Below, one piece after another: positions 1 to 7,384 of a DNA stretch of 39,244 nucleotides (position 1 is its first letter; the number at the start of each line of letters is the position of its first letter). The notes below the pieces were generated by a model. It was not told the origin of the DNA. It did not search any database and saw nothing but the letters and a program-made list of their open reading frames with translations. This DNA comes from Actinospica acidithermotolerans (GTDB lineage Bacteria > Actinomycetota > Actinomycetes > Streptomycetales > Catenulisporaceae). The stretch lies in assembly GCF_018139625.1 (NCBI RefSeq), contig NZ_JAGSOH010000073.1:1-39244 (forward strand). The letters run 5' to 3'. A program made the position numbers and the translations under genes.

Positions 1-99
1 GACCGCCGCCGACCGAAGCTGCCCCCGCGCACGTCATGAGCGCGGGGCCCGTTTTCCCGCCGCCGCTCGGCCCGGAGCTTCCGGAGCTTCCGCGCGCAC

Positions 100-133
100 G
101 AGTGTGGGGCACGTCGCGACGTGCCCCACACTC
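100..133. terminator. 34-bp perfect palindrome, likely bidirectional terminator
   Basis: The left arm GAGTGTGGGGCACGTCG (100-116) is exactly complementary to the right arm 117-133. It lies 34 bases past the stop codon of the leftward small gene that ends at 167, and may also end a rightward gene lying outside the window. There is no U-tract, which is usual for actinobacterial terminators. Confidence 0.75.
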
Positions 134-166
134 TTCACTCAGTGATCAGTCCACCGGAGGGACGAA

Positions 167-418
167 CTACATCTCCGGCTGCTGACCCGGCCGCTTGGCG
201 CGGGACTGCTGCGACTGCTGCTGGCCGCGGTTCGGCTGCTGGCCGCGTCCCGGCTGGGCGGAACGTTCGCTCTGCTCACCGAAGGCGTCGCCGCGCGCGG
301 CCTGGCCCTGGTGGACCGAGCGCTCGCTCTGCTCGCCGAAGGCGTCCTGGCCGGGACGGGAGTTCTGCTGGTCAGCCCGCTGCTTGGGCTTCCGCTCGGC
401 CTTGCCCTTCTTGCCCAT
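167..418 (-). CDS. Small disordered basic protein with a duplicated motif
   Basis: This 83-residue protein is not recognised. It is almost entirely Gln, Arg, Lys, Ser, Gly and Pro, with no hydrophobic core, signal peptide or membrane segment, so it is probably disordered. It opens with a Lys-rich MGKKGKAERKPK stretch. The decapeptide DAFGEQSERS occurs twice (about residues 25-34 and 44-53), and the tail is Gln-rich. The start is well supported: an AAGGAGGAG ribosome binding site sits about 5 bases before the ATG. The gene stands alone, ends just before the terminator at 100-133, and has its promoter somewhere in 419-599. The strong ribosome binding site argues for real and possibly abundant expression; a nucleic-acid-associated role would be a guess from charge alone. 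Confidence 0.7.
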   Translation of the reverse strand: MGKKGKAERKPKQRADQQNSRPGQDAFGEQSERSVHQGQAARGDAFGEQSERSAQPGRGQQPNRGQQQSQQSRAKRPGQQPEM

Positions 419-599
419 TTTCTCCTCCTTGAGAAGTTTCTGATGGGGGCTCCACCAACATCACACGCCGCCAGAGGGCGCGCATCCCGGGCCGGGAGGC
501 CGTACGACTATTCCGGTGACGGGCCGCGGAAAGCCCGTCGCGCAGGGGGGCAGGCCCCGGAATATCGCATTGGGTTGCGACATCCCGGAGCCGCCGCGC

Positions 600-1184
600 T
601 CACTCGGCGGAAGCGGCCGCCAACCGCTCCCGCGCCTGCATGAGGGCGAATCCCAGCAGATTCCTCCCGCGCCACCGCCGCGGATCGGCGGCGTTCTCAT
701 GGTTCGCCGACATCCCGATTCCCCAAATGCGATCCCGCGGCGAGGCCTCCACCAGGACCCGCCCCCGCGTGCCGAGCAGATACGCCCGCAAGTCGTCCTG
801 CGCACCGAACTTGTGCACACTCCCGGCCACCACGATCTCGAACCGCGCGGCCTCCCACACCGCATCATCAAAGCCCTGAACCAGCCGCCCCAGCGCCTTC
901 GCCTCAGCCGGCGTCCGCGCCGCGAGAATCTTCTCCCGCGCAGCCGAATCCCCGAACAGCGAAGCCTTCTCCGCCATCATCCAGTGCTCCGCGGACGCGT
1001 ACTCGGCACCGTCCACCGTGAACCGGCTGGGCCACCACTGCGACAGGCACCCCTTCCCCAGCCCGCTCGCATCCGCCTGATGCCCCCAGAACATCAGCCA
1101 CCTAGGCGCCCCCTCCGCCTCCATGGCCTCCGCCAACTCCTCGCGGCTGCGCGCCGCCAGCACCCGCTCCCGCATCTCCGCCAT
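600..1184 (-). CDS. NADAR-family N-glycosidase (YbiA-like)
   Basis: This is a 194-residue NADAR-fold protein. The family includes YbiA-type enzymes that cleave the N-glycosidic bond of early riboflavin intermediates, and members that remove ADP-ribose from modified guanine. Family features visible here are the FWGH segment near residue 35, SQWWPSRFTVDG, then YASAEHWMMAEKA with the conserved aromatic/His/Met helix, and a C-terminal GxNLLGFALMxxR helix. The ORF is open to 1274, but residues upstream of the MAEM start have low-complexity composition, so 1184 is preferred; its ribosome binding site is only moderate. No riboflavin gene and no DarT-like toxin lies next to it, so it looks like a stand-alone housekeeping or damage-control enzyme. 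The family assignment is firm, the substrate is not. Confidence 0.8.
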   Translation of the reverse strand: MAEMRERVLAARSREELAEAMEAEGAPRWLMFWGHQADASGLGKGCLSQWWPSRFTVDGAEYASAEHWMMAEKASLFGDSAAREKILAARTPAEAKALGRLVQGFDDAVWEAARFEIVVAGSVHKFGAQDDLRAYLLGTRGRVLVEASPRDRIWGIGMSANHENAADPRRWRGRNLLGFALMQARERLAAASAE

Positions 1185-1283
1185 GCCCGCATCCTGCCAC
1201 CCGCCGCCGACAGGTTTTTTGGGGTGAGCAGGCCGCGCTTGGCAAGCAGGTGCGCGGCCGCCTGCAGGGTTCATGATCGGACG

Positions 1284-1459
1284 CTACCGCTGGATGGTGA
1301 AGCTGTTGATGTGGCCGGCCTGCACGACGTTGTTCGTCGGTCCGTTCACGGTGTTCTGAAGAGCTTTGCGACGGCCTCCCTCGCCTGGTGCCAGCTGTCC
1401 GTGAGGATCGCCGTGACCAGGGACTGCGCGCCGGGCATGAACACCGAAGTCAGGTCCAT
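1284..1459 (-). pseudogene. Remnant of a gene with an internal deletion and frameshift
   Basis: Read leftward from the ATG at 1459, one frame gives a credible N-terminus (MDLTSVFMPGAQSLVTAILT, then DSWHQAREAVAKLFRTP) that stops at 1346 after 37 residues. From about 1365 a second frame carries a credible C-terminus, with the core NTVNGPTNNVVQAGHINSF, ending at the stop 1284-1286. Both halves resemble opposite ends of one actinobacterial protein type: an N-terminus of the PGAQxLVTAILTDxW kind, and a tail of the NxVxGxxxxVVQAGxI kind. The middle is missing and the frames no longer join. I infer a deletion remnant. Alternatively the 37-residue ORF could be translated on its own. Confidence 0.5.
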
Positions 1460-1518
1460 GCATCGATCGTACGGCAGCACCCTCGTCCCAGAGCCCGCGT
1501 CGTCCGCGGACTAGAGTC

Positions 1519-2520
1519 ATGACCATGGAGAAAAGGACATTGGGACGGACCGGCAGGCAGGTCGGCGTCATCGGGCTCGGCGCGTGGCAGCTCGGGGCCG
1601 ACTGGGGCCAGGTCGACGAGGCGGACGCGCTCGCCACGCTGGAGGCCGCGCTCGAGGCGGGCGTGGACTTCATCGACACGGCTGACGTGTACGGCGACGG
1701 CCGCAGCGAGCAGATCATCGCCCGACTGCTGCGCGCCCACGCGGCCGCCGTGGCGGCGGGCGAGCTGACTGTGGCCACGAAGATGGGCCGCCGGGTGGCG
1801 CAGGAGCCGGAGAACTACAGCGCCGCCAACTTCCGCGCCTGGACCGACCGCTCCCGCCGCAACCTCGGCGTGGACCGGCTCGACCTGGTCCAGCTGCACT
1901 GCCCGCCGGACCCGGTCTTCGCCTCCGACCAGGTGTTCGACGCGCTTGACGCGCTGGTCGCCGACGAGACGATCGCCGCGTACGGGGTGAGCGTGGAGAC
2001 CTGCGACCAAGCGCTCTCCGCGATCCGCCGGCCGCACGTGGCGAGCGTGCAGATCATCCTCAACGCCTTCCGGCTCAAGCCGCTGGAGCAGGTCCTGCCG
2101 GCCGCGCGGGAGGCGGGCGTCGGCATCATCGCGCGGGTGCCGCTGGCCAGCGGGCTGCTGTCCGGGCGGTACACGGCCGCGACCGTCTTCGGCGCGGACG
2201 ACCACCGCAACTACAACCGGCACGGCGCGGCGTTCGACGTCGGCGAGACCTTCTCCGGGGTGGACTACGCGACGGGGCTCGAGGCCGTGGAGCGGCTGCG
2301 GCCGCTGGTTCCGCAGTCCGCGACGCTCGCGCAGTTCGCGCTGCGCTGGATCGTCGACCAGCCAGGCGTGAGCGTCGTGATTCCCGGCGCGCGCAACGCC
2401 GAGCAGGCCCGCGGGAACGCCGCGGCGGCCGCGCTGGCGCCGCTGAGCCAGGATGCGCACAAGGCCGTGCACGATGTTTACGATGAGCTGATCAAGCCTC
2501 AGATCCACGACCGCTGGTGA
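1519..2520 (+). CDS. Aldo/keto reductase
   Basis: A 333-residue NADPH-dependent aldo/keto reductase of the YajO/Tas type, a (beta/alpha)8 barrel that reduces carbonyl compounds. The N-terminus LGRTGRQVGVIGLGAWQLG is typical. The catalytic tetrad is visible: Asp and Tyr in FIDTADVYGDGRSE (about residues 52-65), Lys in ATKMG (about 86-90), and His in LVQLHCPP (about 123-130). The C-terminal WIVDQPGVSVVIPGARNAEQ is the nucleotide-binding region. No convincing ribosome binding site precedes the ATG at 1519; a second ATG at 1525 is possible and a leaderless transcript would fit. It faces away from the remnant at 1284-1459 and is not in an obvious operon. The physiological substrate cannot be told. 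Confidence 0.92.
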   Translation: MTMEKRTLGRTGRQVGVIGLGAWQLGADWGQVDEADALATLEAALEAGVDFIDTADVYGDGRSEQIIARLLRAHAAAVAAGELTVATKMGRRVAQEPENYSAANFRAWTDRSRRNLGVDRLDLVQLHCPPDPVFASDQVFDALDALVADETIAAYGVSVETCDQALSAIRRPHVASVQIILNAFRLKPLEQVLPAAREAGVGIIARVPLASGLLSGRYTAATVFGADDHRNYNRHGAAFDVGETFSGVDYATGLEAVERLRPLVPQSATLAQFALRWIVDQPGVSVVIPGARNAEQARGNAAAAALAPLSQDAHKAVHDVYDELIKPQIHDRW

Positions 2521-2641
2521 TGCACGAAGCGTCTCCGCTCGGCTACGCTTGCCCTGATCAACCATGATCAACGAGGGCGCGCGGGCCCTGCTGACGGCGG
2601 CCGGCGCGGGTTGACGGCAGCAGGGTTGTGGAGGCCCTGCT

Positions 2642-2699
2642 GCCCGGGACCTCGCCTGGGATTCTGCCTGGGATTTCGCCTGGGATTTCGCCCGGGACC
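2642..2699 (+). repeat. 12-bp tandem repeat, about five units
   Basis: The unit has the form GCCYGGGAYYTC and is repeated head to tail between the aldo/keto reductase and the DJ-1 gene. It stays open in frame with the DJ-1 gene, giving a PGxx tetrapeptide repeat, but the ribosome binding site at 2781 places the gene start after it. It is probably a non-coding minisatellite. Confidence 0.7.
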
Positions 2700-2789
2700 G
2701 GCGGGTCCACCTCGTGCGGATTGGCCGCTGACGCGGGTGCGGTGCGGGCCGGACACTGGTGCCTCCGGTACACCGACCCAGGAGGAACC

Positions 2790-3404
2790 GTGCCGCAGAC
2801 CCAGGTCGCCGTCGTCACCTTCGACGGCTTCAACGAGATCGACAGCTTCGTCGCCTCCGCCATGATCAACCGCTGCCGCCAGGACGGGCTCGCGGCCTAC
2901 ATCACCACGCCGACGCCGCGGGTCAGCTCGATGAACGGCGTCGAGGTCGAGGGCCAGCGCCCGCTGGAGTTCACCGCCGAGGCCGACGTCGTGCTCATCG
3001 GCAGCGGCATCAAGACGCGGGACGCGATCGCCGACGATCACCTGATCGGCGCAATCAAGCTGGATCCGGAGCATCAGCTGATCGGCTCTCAGTGCTCCGG
3101 CGCCCTCGTGCTCGCGCGCCTCGGCCTGCTCGGGACGATGCCGGCCTGCACCGATATCAAGAGCCGTCCGTACGTCGAGCAGTGCGGGGTCAAGGTGCTC
3201 GACGAGCCCTTCCACGCCGAGGGCGGCATCGCCACGGCCGGCGGCTGCCTGGCCTCGCAGTACCTCGGCGCCTGGACCATCGCCCGCACCCTCGGCGCGG
3301 ACGCCGCCCGCGCGGTCGTGGACTACATCGCGCCCTACGGCGAGAACGCCGAGACGGTGCGGCGCGTCATGTCGGCGATCGGCTGTCCGTCGTCCGATCA
3401 CTAG
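2790..3404 (+). CDS. DJ-1/PfpI family protein
   Basis: This 204-residue protein belongs to the DJ-1/PfpI (class I glutamine-amidotransferase-like) superfamily, which contains isonitrile hydratases, deglycases, chaperones and regulators' sensor domains. The N-terminal strand QVAVVTFDGFNEID carries the usual early acidic residue, and the nucleophile elbow is IGSQCSGALVLA with Cys102. The GGIATAGGCLAS segment (about residues 147-158) is the typical third motif. There is no signal peptide and no helix-turn-helix tail, so it is not an AraC-type fusion. The GTG start at 2790 is chosen because GGAGGA lies 5-8 bases upstream; an in-frame extension back to 2628 would add a low-complexity segment and is rejected. 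It is a single-gene unit. The precise activity is unknown. Confidence 0.85.
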   Translation: MPQTQVAVVTFDGFNEIDSFVASAMINRCRQDGLAAYITTPTPRVSSMNGVEVEGQRPLEFTAEADVVLIGSGIKTRDAIADDHLIGAIKLDPEHQLIGSQCSGALVLARLGLLGTMPACTDIKSRPYVEQCGVKVLDEPFHAEGGIATAGGCLASQYLGAWTIARTLGADAARAVVDYIAPYGENAETVRRVMSAIGCPSSDH

Positions 3405-3463
3405 ACAGCGCCTTCGAACCATCGCCGGGCGGTCATCGAGTCTGCCGGACTGATCGGGTGGGT

Positions 3464-4423
3464 ATGGCCGGAAGCGTGAATCATGGACACGCTTTCGGCG
3501 TACGTGATGCCGAGGCCGGGGACCTGGCCGCGCTGCAGGAGCTCGCGGTGGGCGCACTGCGCTGGGACGCGGCCGACGCGGGAGAGCTGGTCGATCTGCT
3601 CTGGCCCGCCACGGACACCGAATTCGCGCTGGTGAGAACCGTCGACGAGGAGATCGTCGGCCTCGCGTTCGGGTCGCTCGGTCCGATACCGCGCGACCCG
3701 GCCGCGTCCCGGCGCGGGCATCTGAACCTGCTGGCCGTCGACGCGGCGGCGCGTCGGCGGGGCCACGCGACGGCGCTCGTCGCGGCCCTGGAAGAACGGC
3801 TGCGCGAGGTCGGCGCCGGGGACATCCTGATCGGCGGCGCGACGCCGCGGTTCGCCTGGCCCGGCATCGACGTGCGCTACACGCCCGCGACCTGCTTCGC
3901 CGAAGCCCGCGGCTACGTGCCCGCACGCGACGCCGTAAATATGACCGTCGAACTCGATCGCGCCGAGGCGAACGGCCGCCTCGCCACCAAGGCCGACGAG
4001 GCGCGGCTCGCCGAGCACGGCATCACGGTACGTCGGCTCACCGAGGCGGACCGGGAGCGGATCACGCCGTGGCTGGCCGGTTGGGGCGGTACGTGGCGCG
4101 AGGAGACTCTCAGCACCCTTCATCACCCCGACACCGCGGGCTCCTACGTCGCGGTCCTGCACGACGGTGAGCTCGATGCGGAGTACGTCGGATTCGCGGC
4201 GTACGGCGTCAACCGCCGGGACTGGTTCGGCCCGATGGGGACCAGCGGCGAACAGCGCAAACTCGGCGTCGGCCGCGTGCTGCTGCGTCGCTGCATGGCC
4301 GACCTGCACGCCAGGGGATACCGCACGGCCCAGATCGGCTGGACCGGCCCGGTCGCGTTCTACACGCGGGCGCTCGACGCGTACGTCGAGCGCGTCTTCC
4401 GCATGTATCGCAAAGGTCGATGA
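3464..4423 (+). CDS. Tandem GNAT acetyltransferase
   Basis: A 319-residue protein with two GNAT (GCN5-related N-acetyltransferase) domains. Domain one covers about residues 8-165; the acetyl-CoA-binding strand and loop is LNLLAVDAAARRRGHATALV, with the RRRGHA pyrophosphate loop. Domain two runs from the ITVRRLTEADRERI motif to the end; its loop is the degenerate TSGEQRKLGVGRVLL, followed by the CoA-side GYRTAQIGWTG and the aromatic FYTRAL. In such double proteins one domain is often catalytic and the other structural. The ATG at 3464 lies 59 bases after the DJ-1 stop, so co-transcription is possible. It converges on the alpha-glucosidase gene with only 16 bases between the stops. The acceptor substrate is unknown. 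Confidence 0.88.
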   Translation: MAGSVNHGHAFGVRDAEAGDLAALQELAVGALRWDAADAGELVDLLWPATDTEFALVRTVDEEIVGLAFGSLGPIPRDPAASRRGHLNLLAVDAAARRRGHATALVAALEERLREVGAGDILIGGATPRFAWPGIDVRYTPATCFAEARGYVPARDAVNMTVELDRAEANGRLATKADEARLAEHGITVRRLTEADRERITPWLAGWGGTWREETLSTLHHPDTAGSYVAVLHDGELDAEYVGFAAYGVNRRDWFGPMGTSGEQRKLGVGRVLLRRCMADLHARGYRTAQIGWTGPVAFYTRALDAYVERVFRMYRKGR

Positions 4424-4439
4424 CCCCTCGATTGGGCAC

Positions 4440-6059
4440 TCAGCGGCGTAGCCAGACCGCGGTGTCGGTGGGCAGCAGCACTCCGTCAGGGATCGGCGCG
4501 CTGCCGAGCAGGAGCTCGACGGCGGCAGGCAGCGGCACCGGCTCCGGGCCGAAGTTCACGACGCACTCGAATCCCGAGCCGCGCCGGAAACGCAGCACGT
4601 CCGCCGACGACTCGGCCCATGTCAGCTCCCCGTCGATCGATCGCCGCAGCCGGATCGCGTCGCCGTAGAGCGCCAGCATCGACCGGGGATCGCCGGCCTG
4701 CGCGTCCGCCGCGTACGCGTGCCAAGCCTCCGGCTGCGGAAGCCAAGGCTCTGCGACACCGGTCGCGCCGAAGCCGAACCAGGGCTCGTCGGCCTCCCAG
4801 GGCAGCGGCACGCGGCAGCCGTCGCGCCCGGGATTGCGGCCCTCGGTCTGGAAGAAAGTCGGATCCTGGCGCAGCTCGGCCGGAATGTCCTCGACCTCCC
4901 ACAACCCGAGCTCCTCACCCTGGTAGACGTACGCGCAGCCGGGCAGCGCCAGGTAGAGCAGCGCCGCCGCCCGCGCGCGTCGGGTGCCGAGCTCCAGGTC
5001 GGCCGGCACGGCGAGACGTCCGGCGGGCTCGGCCCAGCTCGTCACCTCGCGCCCGTACCGCGTGACCACGCGCGTCACGTCGTGGTTGCCCAGCACCCAC
5101 GTGGGCGGGGCGCCGACCTCGGCGTGCTGGGCGATCGTCGCGTCGATGATCGATCGCAGAGCAGTGGCCTGCCACGCCGCCTGGAGATACGGGAAGTTGA
5201 AGCCGGTGTGCAGTTCGTCAGGACGCAGATACCGCTTCAGCGACTCCGGGCCGACCCACAGCTCGCCGACGAAGATCCGCGTGCCCACGTAGGAGTCCGC
5301 GATCCGGCGCCAGGCGCGGTAGACGTCGTGCACCTCGGGCCGGTCCTCGTACGGCGACGCCCCGCCGGCCGCCTCGATCGGCGCCCGCGAGGGCAGTCCC
5401 TCCTGCTTGACCAGCAGGTTGGCGACGTCGATCCGGAAGCCGTCCACGCCGCGCTCGAACCAGAACCGCAGGATCGACTCGAACTCGGCGCGCACCTCGG
5501 GATGGTCCCAGTTCACGTCGGGCTGGCCCGGGCTGAACAGGTGCAGATACCACTCCTCGGGCGCGCCGTCGGCGCCGGTCACGCGGGTCCAGGCGGGTCC
5601 GCCGAACGCCGAGGGCCAGTCGTTCGGCGGCTCGTCTCCGTCCGCGCCGCCGCCGGGCCGGAAGTGGAACCGCCCGCGCTCGGCGGAGCCGGGTCCGGCC
5701 GCGACCGCCGCGCGGAACCACGGGTGCTGATCCGAGCAGTGGTTCGGCACGATGTCGATGATCACCCGCAGGCCGAGGCCGTGCGCGGTGGCGAGCAGCT
5801 TGTCGGCGTCGGCTAGTGTGCCGAACAGCGGGTCGATGTCCCGGTAGTCCGCGACGTCGTAGCCCGCGTCGGCCATCGGCGAGCGGTACCACGGCGAGAT
5901 CCACAGCGCGTCCACGCCGAGTTCGGCCAGGTGCGGCAGCCGGGAGACCAGCCCGGGCAGGTCGCCCACCCCGTCGCCGTTCCCGTCGGCGAAGCTGCGC
6001 GGATAGACCTGGTAGACGACCGCGTCGCGCCACCAGTCCGGATCCGGGTCGATCGGCAT
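4440..6059 (-). CDS. GH13 alpha-glucosidase
   Basis: A 539-residue intracellular glycoside hydrolase of family 13 that releases glucose from alpha-linked oligosaccharides. All four conserved regions are visible: DIVPNH (102-107), GFRIDV with nucleophile Asp211, FVGELWV with acid/base Glu266, and LGNHD (323-327) with the transition-state His-Asp pair. The N-terminus DWWRDAVVYQVYPRSFADG is typical of oligo-1,6- and alpha-1,4-glucosidases. A Val after the nucleophile Asp is often linked to alpha-1,6 activity in this family, but this is weak evidence. The ATG at 6059 is preferred to 6101 because the upstream stretch overlaps a LacI-type operator (6076-6092) and an AGAGGGGGCAG binding site precedes 6059. 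It follows lacI on the same strand with 124 bases between, so it probably has its own repressed promoter. Confidence 0.93.
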   Translation of the reverse strand: MPIDPDPDWWRDAVVYQVYPRSFADGNGDGVGDLPGLVSRLPHLAELGVDALWISPWYRSPMADAGYDVADYRDIDPLFGTLADADKLLATAHGLGLRVIIDIVPNHCSDQHPWFRAAVAAGPGSAERGRFHFRPGGGADGDEPPNDWPSAFGGPAWTRVTGADGAPEEWYLHLFSPGQPDVNWDHPEVRAEFESILRFWFERGVDGFRIDVANLLVKQEGLPSRAPIEAAGGASPYEDRPEVHDVYRAWRRIADSYVGTRIFVGELWVGPESLKRYLRPDELHTGFNFPYLQAAWQATALRSIIDATIAQHAEVGAPPTWVLGNHDVTRVVTRYGREVTSWAEPAGRLAVPADLELGTRRARAAALLYLALPGCAYVYQGEELGLWEVEDIPAELRQDPTFFQTEGRNPGRDGCRVPLPWEADEPWFGFGATGVAEPWLPQPEAWHAYAADAQAGDPRSMLALYGDAIRLRRSIDGELTWAESSADVLRFRRGSGFECVVNFGPEPVPLPAAVELLLGSAPIPDGVLLPTDTAVWLRR

Positions 6060-6075
6060 CGCTGCCCCCTCTTTG

Positions 6076-6092
6076 CTAAATCGCTTCAGTAG
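6076..6092 (-). promoter_or_regulatory. LacI-type operator upstream of the alpha-glucosidase
   Basis: CTAAATCGCTTCAGTAG is an imperfect dyad with the central CG typical of LacI-family sites. It matches the site at 11661-11677 at 12 of 17 positions and lies 16 bases before the alpha-glucosidase ATG, where bound repressor would block transcription. The assignment to the neighbouring LacI protein is an inference. Confidence 0.55.
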
Positions 6093-6183
6093 CGTCACCA
6101 TCCGCTGCGGCCAGCGTGCCGCCCGCGGCCCGCCCGGTCAAGGGTTGCGCGGCCGGCAGTCGGCGCCGGCCGCCGGCCGCCCG

Positions 6184-7209
6184 TCAGCCCGCCGGGGCCG
6201 CGGTGCTGCCGCGGACGGTGAGCGCGGGGGTGGCCGTCTTGAGGTCGCCGATCGAGCCCGGGGTGTCCACCGCGGCCAGCACCCGCTGCGCCGCCTGCTG
6301 GCCGAGGCTGAACGCGTCCCTGGTCAGGGCCGTGATCGGCGGGTGCACGATGCGGGTGAGCACCGAGTCCTCGAAGGAGACGATGGACAGCTTCTCCGGC
6401 ACCGGCACGCCCATCTCGGCCGCCACCGCGAGGCCCGCCACCGCCATCACGTCGCTGTCGTAGACGATCGCGGTCGGGCGGGTCGCGGCGGGGGCGGACA
6501 GCAGGGTCCTGGTGGCGGCGGCGCCCTGCGCGTCGGAGAAGTCGGTCGGGATGGAGACCGCGCCGAGCAGGTCCAGCCGCTTCGCGCAGTCCCGCAGGGC
6601 CCGCATCCGGCGCTGGGTGTGCTGGAAGGCCGGCAGGCCGGCGAGGTGGGCGATCCGCCGGTGGCCGATCGCCGCGAGGTACTCGACCAGGCTGAGCATC
6701 GCCTCCCGGTCGTCCGCCCAGACGCTGCCGAGCCGGCCGTGCCGGCCCGGGCCGCCGATCACCACGGCCGGCACGTCCAGATCTTCGAGCACTGCGAAGC
6801 GCGGGTCCTTGACCTGCGGGTCCACCACCACGAAGCCGTCCACCCGGTGCTCGGAGACCCAGCGCCGGTAGACCTCGACCTCGGCCGCGATGTCCTCGAC
6901 GATCATCAGGCTGAGCGAGACGGACTTCGCCGACAGCCCGTCCTGCAGCCCGGCGAGCAGCTGGCCGAAGAAGGGCTCGACGCCGATGGTGCGCGCGGGC
7001 CTGGCCACGACCAGGCCGACCGCGTCGGCCTTGGCGCCGCCGAGGGCTCGCGCGGCGGTGTGCGGGCGCCAGTTCATCCGCTCGGCCACCTGCAGGATCC
7101 GCTCCCTGGTCGCCTCGCTCACCCCGGGGCGCCCGTTGAGCGCGAAGGACACCGCGCCGCGGGAGACCCCCGCCTCCCGCGCGATGTCGTCGATCGTCAC
7201 CCTGGCCAC
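6184..7209 (-). CDS. LacI-family transcriptional repressor
   Basis: A 341-residue LacI/GalR repressor. The N-terminal helix-turn-helix and hinge are clear: VTIDDIAREAGVSRGAVSFA, then NGRPGVSEATRERIL and the hinge helix ending in AARALGG. A periplasmic-binding-protein-like effector domain follows (AVGLVVARP to the C-terminus), expected to bind a sugar. The GTG at 7209 is chosen because GGGAGGAG lies about 9 bases upstream; the ATG at 7233 has no such site. The gene is divergent from the ABC importer, sharing the 7210-7384 interval with the operator at 7264-7280, the classical layout of a local repressor that also controls itself. The inducer is probably a mono- or oligosaccharide made from the imported glycan; its identity cannot be read from sequence. 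Confidence 0.93.
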   Translation of the reverse strand: MARVTIDDIAREAGVSRGAVSFALNGRPGVSEATRERILQVAERMNWRPHTAARALGGAKADAVGLVVARPARTIGVEPFFGQLLAGLQDGLSAKSVSLSLMIVEDIAAEVEVYRRWVSEHRVDGFVVVDPQVKDPRFAVLEDLDVPAVVIGGPGRHGRLGSVWADDREAMLSLVEYLAAIGHRRIAHLAGLPAFQHTQRRMRALRDCAKRLDLLGAVSIPTDFSDAQGAAATRTLLSAPAATRPTAIVYDSDVMAVAGLAVAAEMGVPVPEKLSIVSFEDSVLTRIVHPPITALTRDAFSLGQQAAQRVLAAVDTPGSIGDLKTATPALTVRGSTAAPAG

Positions 7210-7263
7210 GAGCCGCCACTCCTCCCTTGACATCCCGCCGACGCCGGGAGCATAGTTCCTCGA

Positions 7264-7286
7264 CAGATAGAGCGCTTTAGTAAAGC
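7264..7286. promoter_or_regulatory. LacI-type operator between lacI and the importer operon
   Basis: Two overlapping dyads are present: TAGAGCGCTTTA (7268-7279, one mismatch, central GCGC) and the perfect GCTTTAGTAAAGC (7274-7286). On the minus strand the site reads CTAAAGCGCT, sharing CTAAAnCGCT with the site at 6076. It is placed so that one repressor could control both divergent promoters. Confidence 0.55.
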
Positions 7287-7384
7287 TGGCCGAAGCTTAG
7301 CAGCGCCCGGCGGGATCGGTCACCACTTCGGCAATCGGCACGGTCCACCTCGTGCACCCCACCACGATAGGAGCTCATCCACCC

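Noticed and set aside
461-1514. Long open frames opposite and beside the NADAR gene (e.g. rightward 516-1514)
   Set aside because: They are Arg/Pro-rich shadow frames of very GC-rich DNA, without ribosome binding sites or family resemblance.
2759-3463. Rightward open frame joining the DJ-1 region to the GNAT gene
   Set aside because: The part before 3464 is an out-of-frame translation of the DJ-1 gene; the acetyltransferase start is at 3464.
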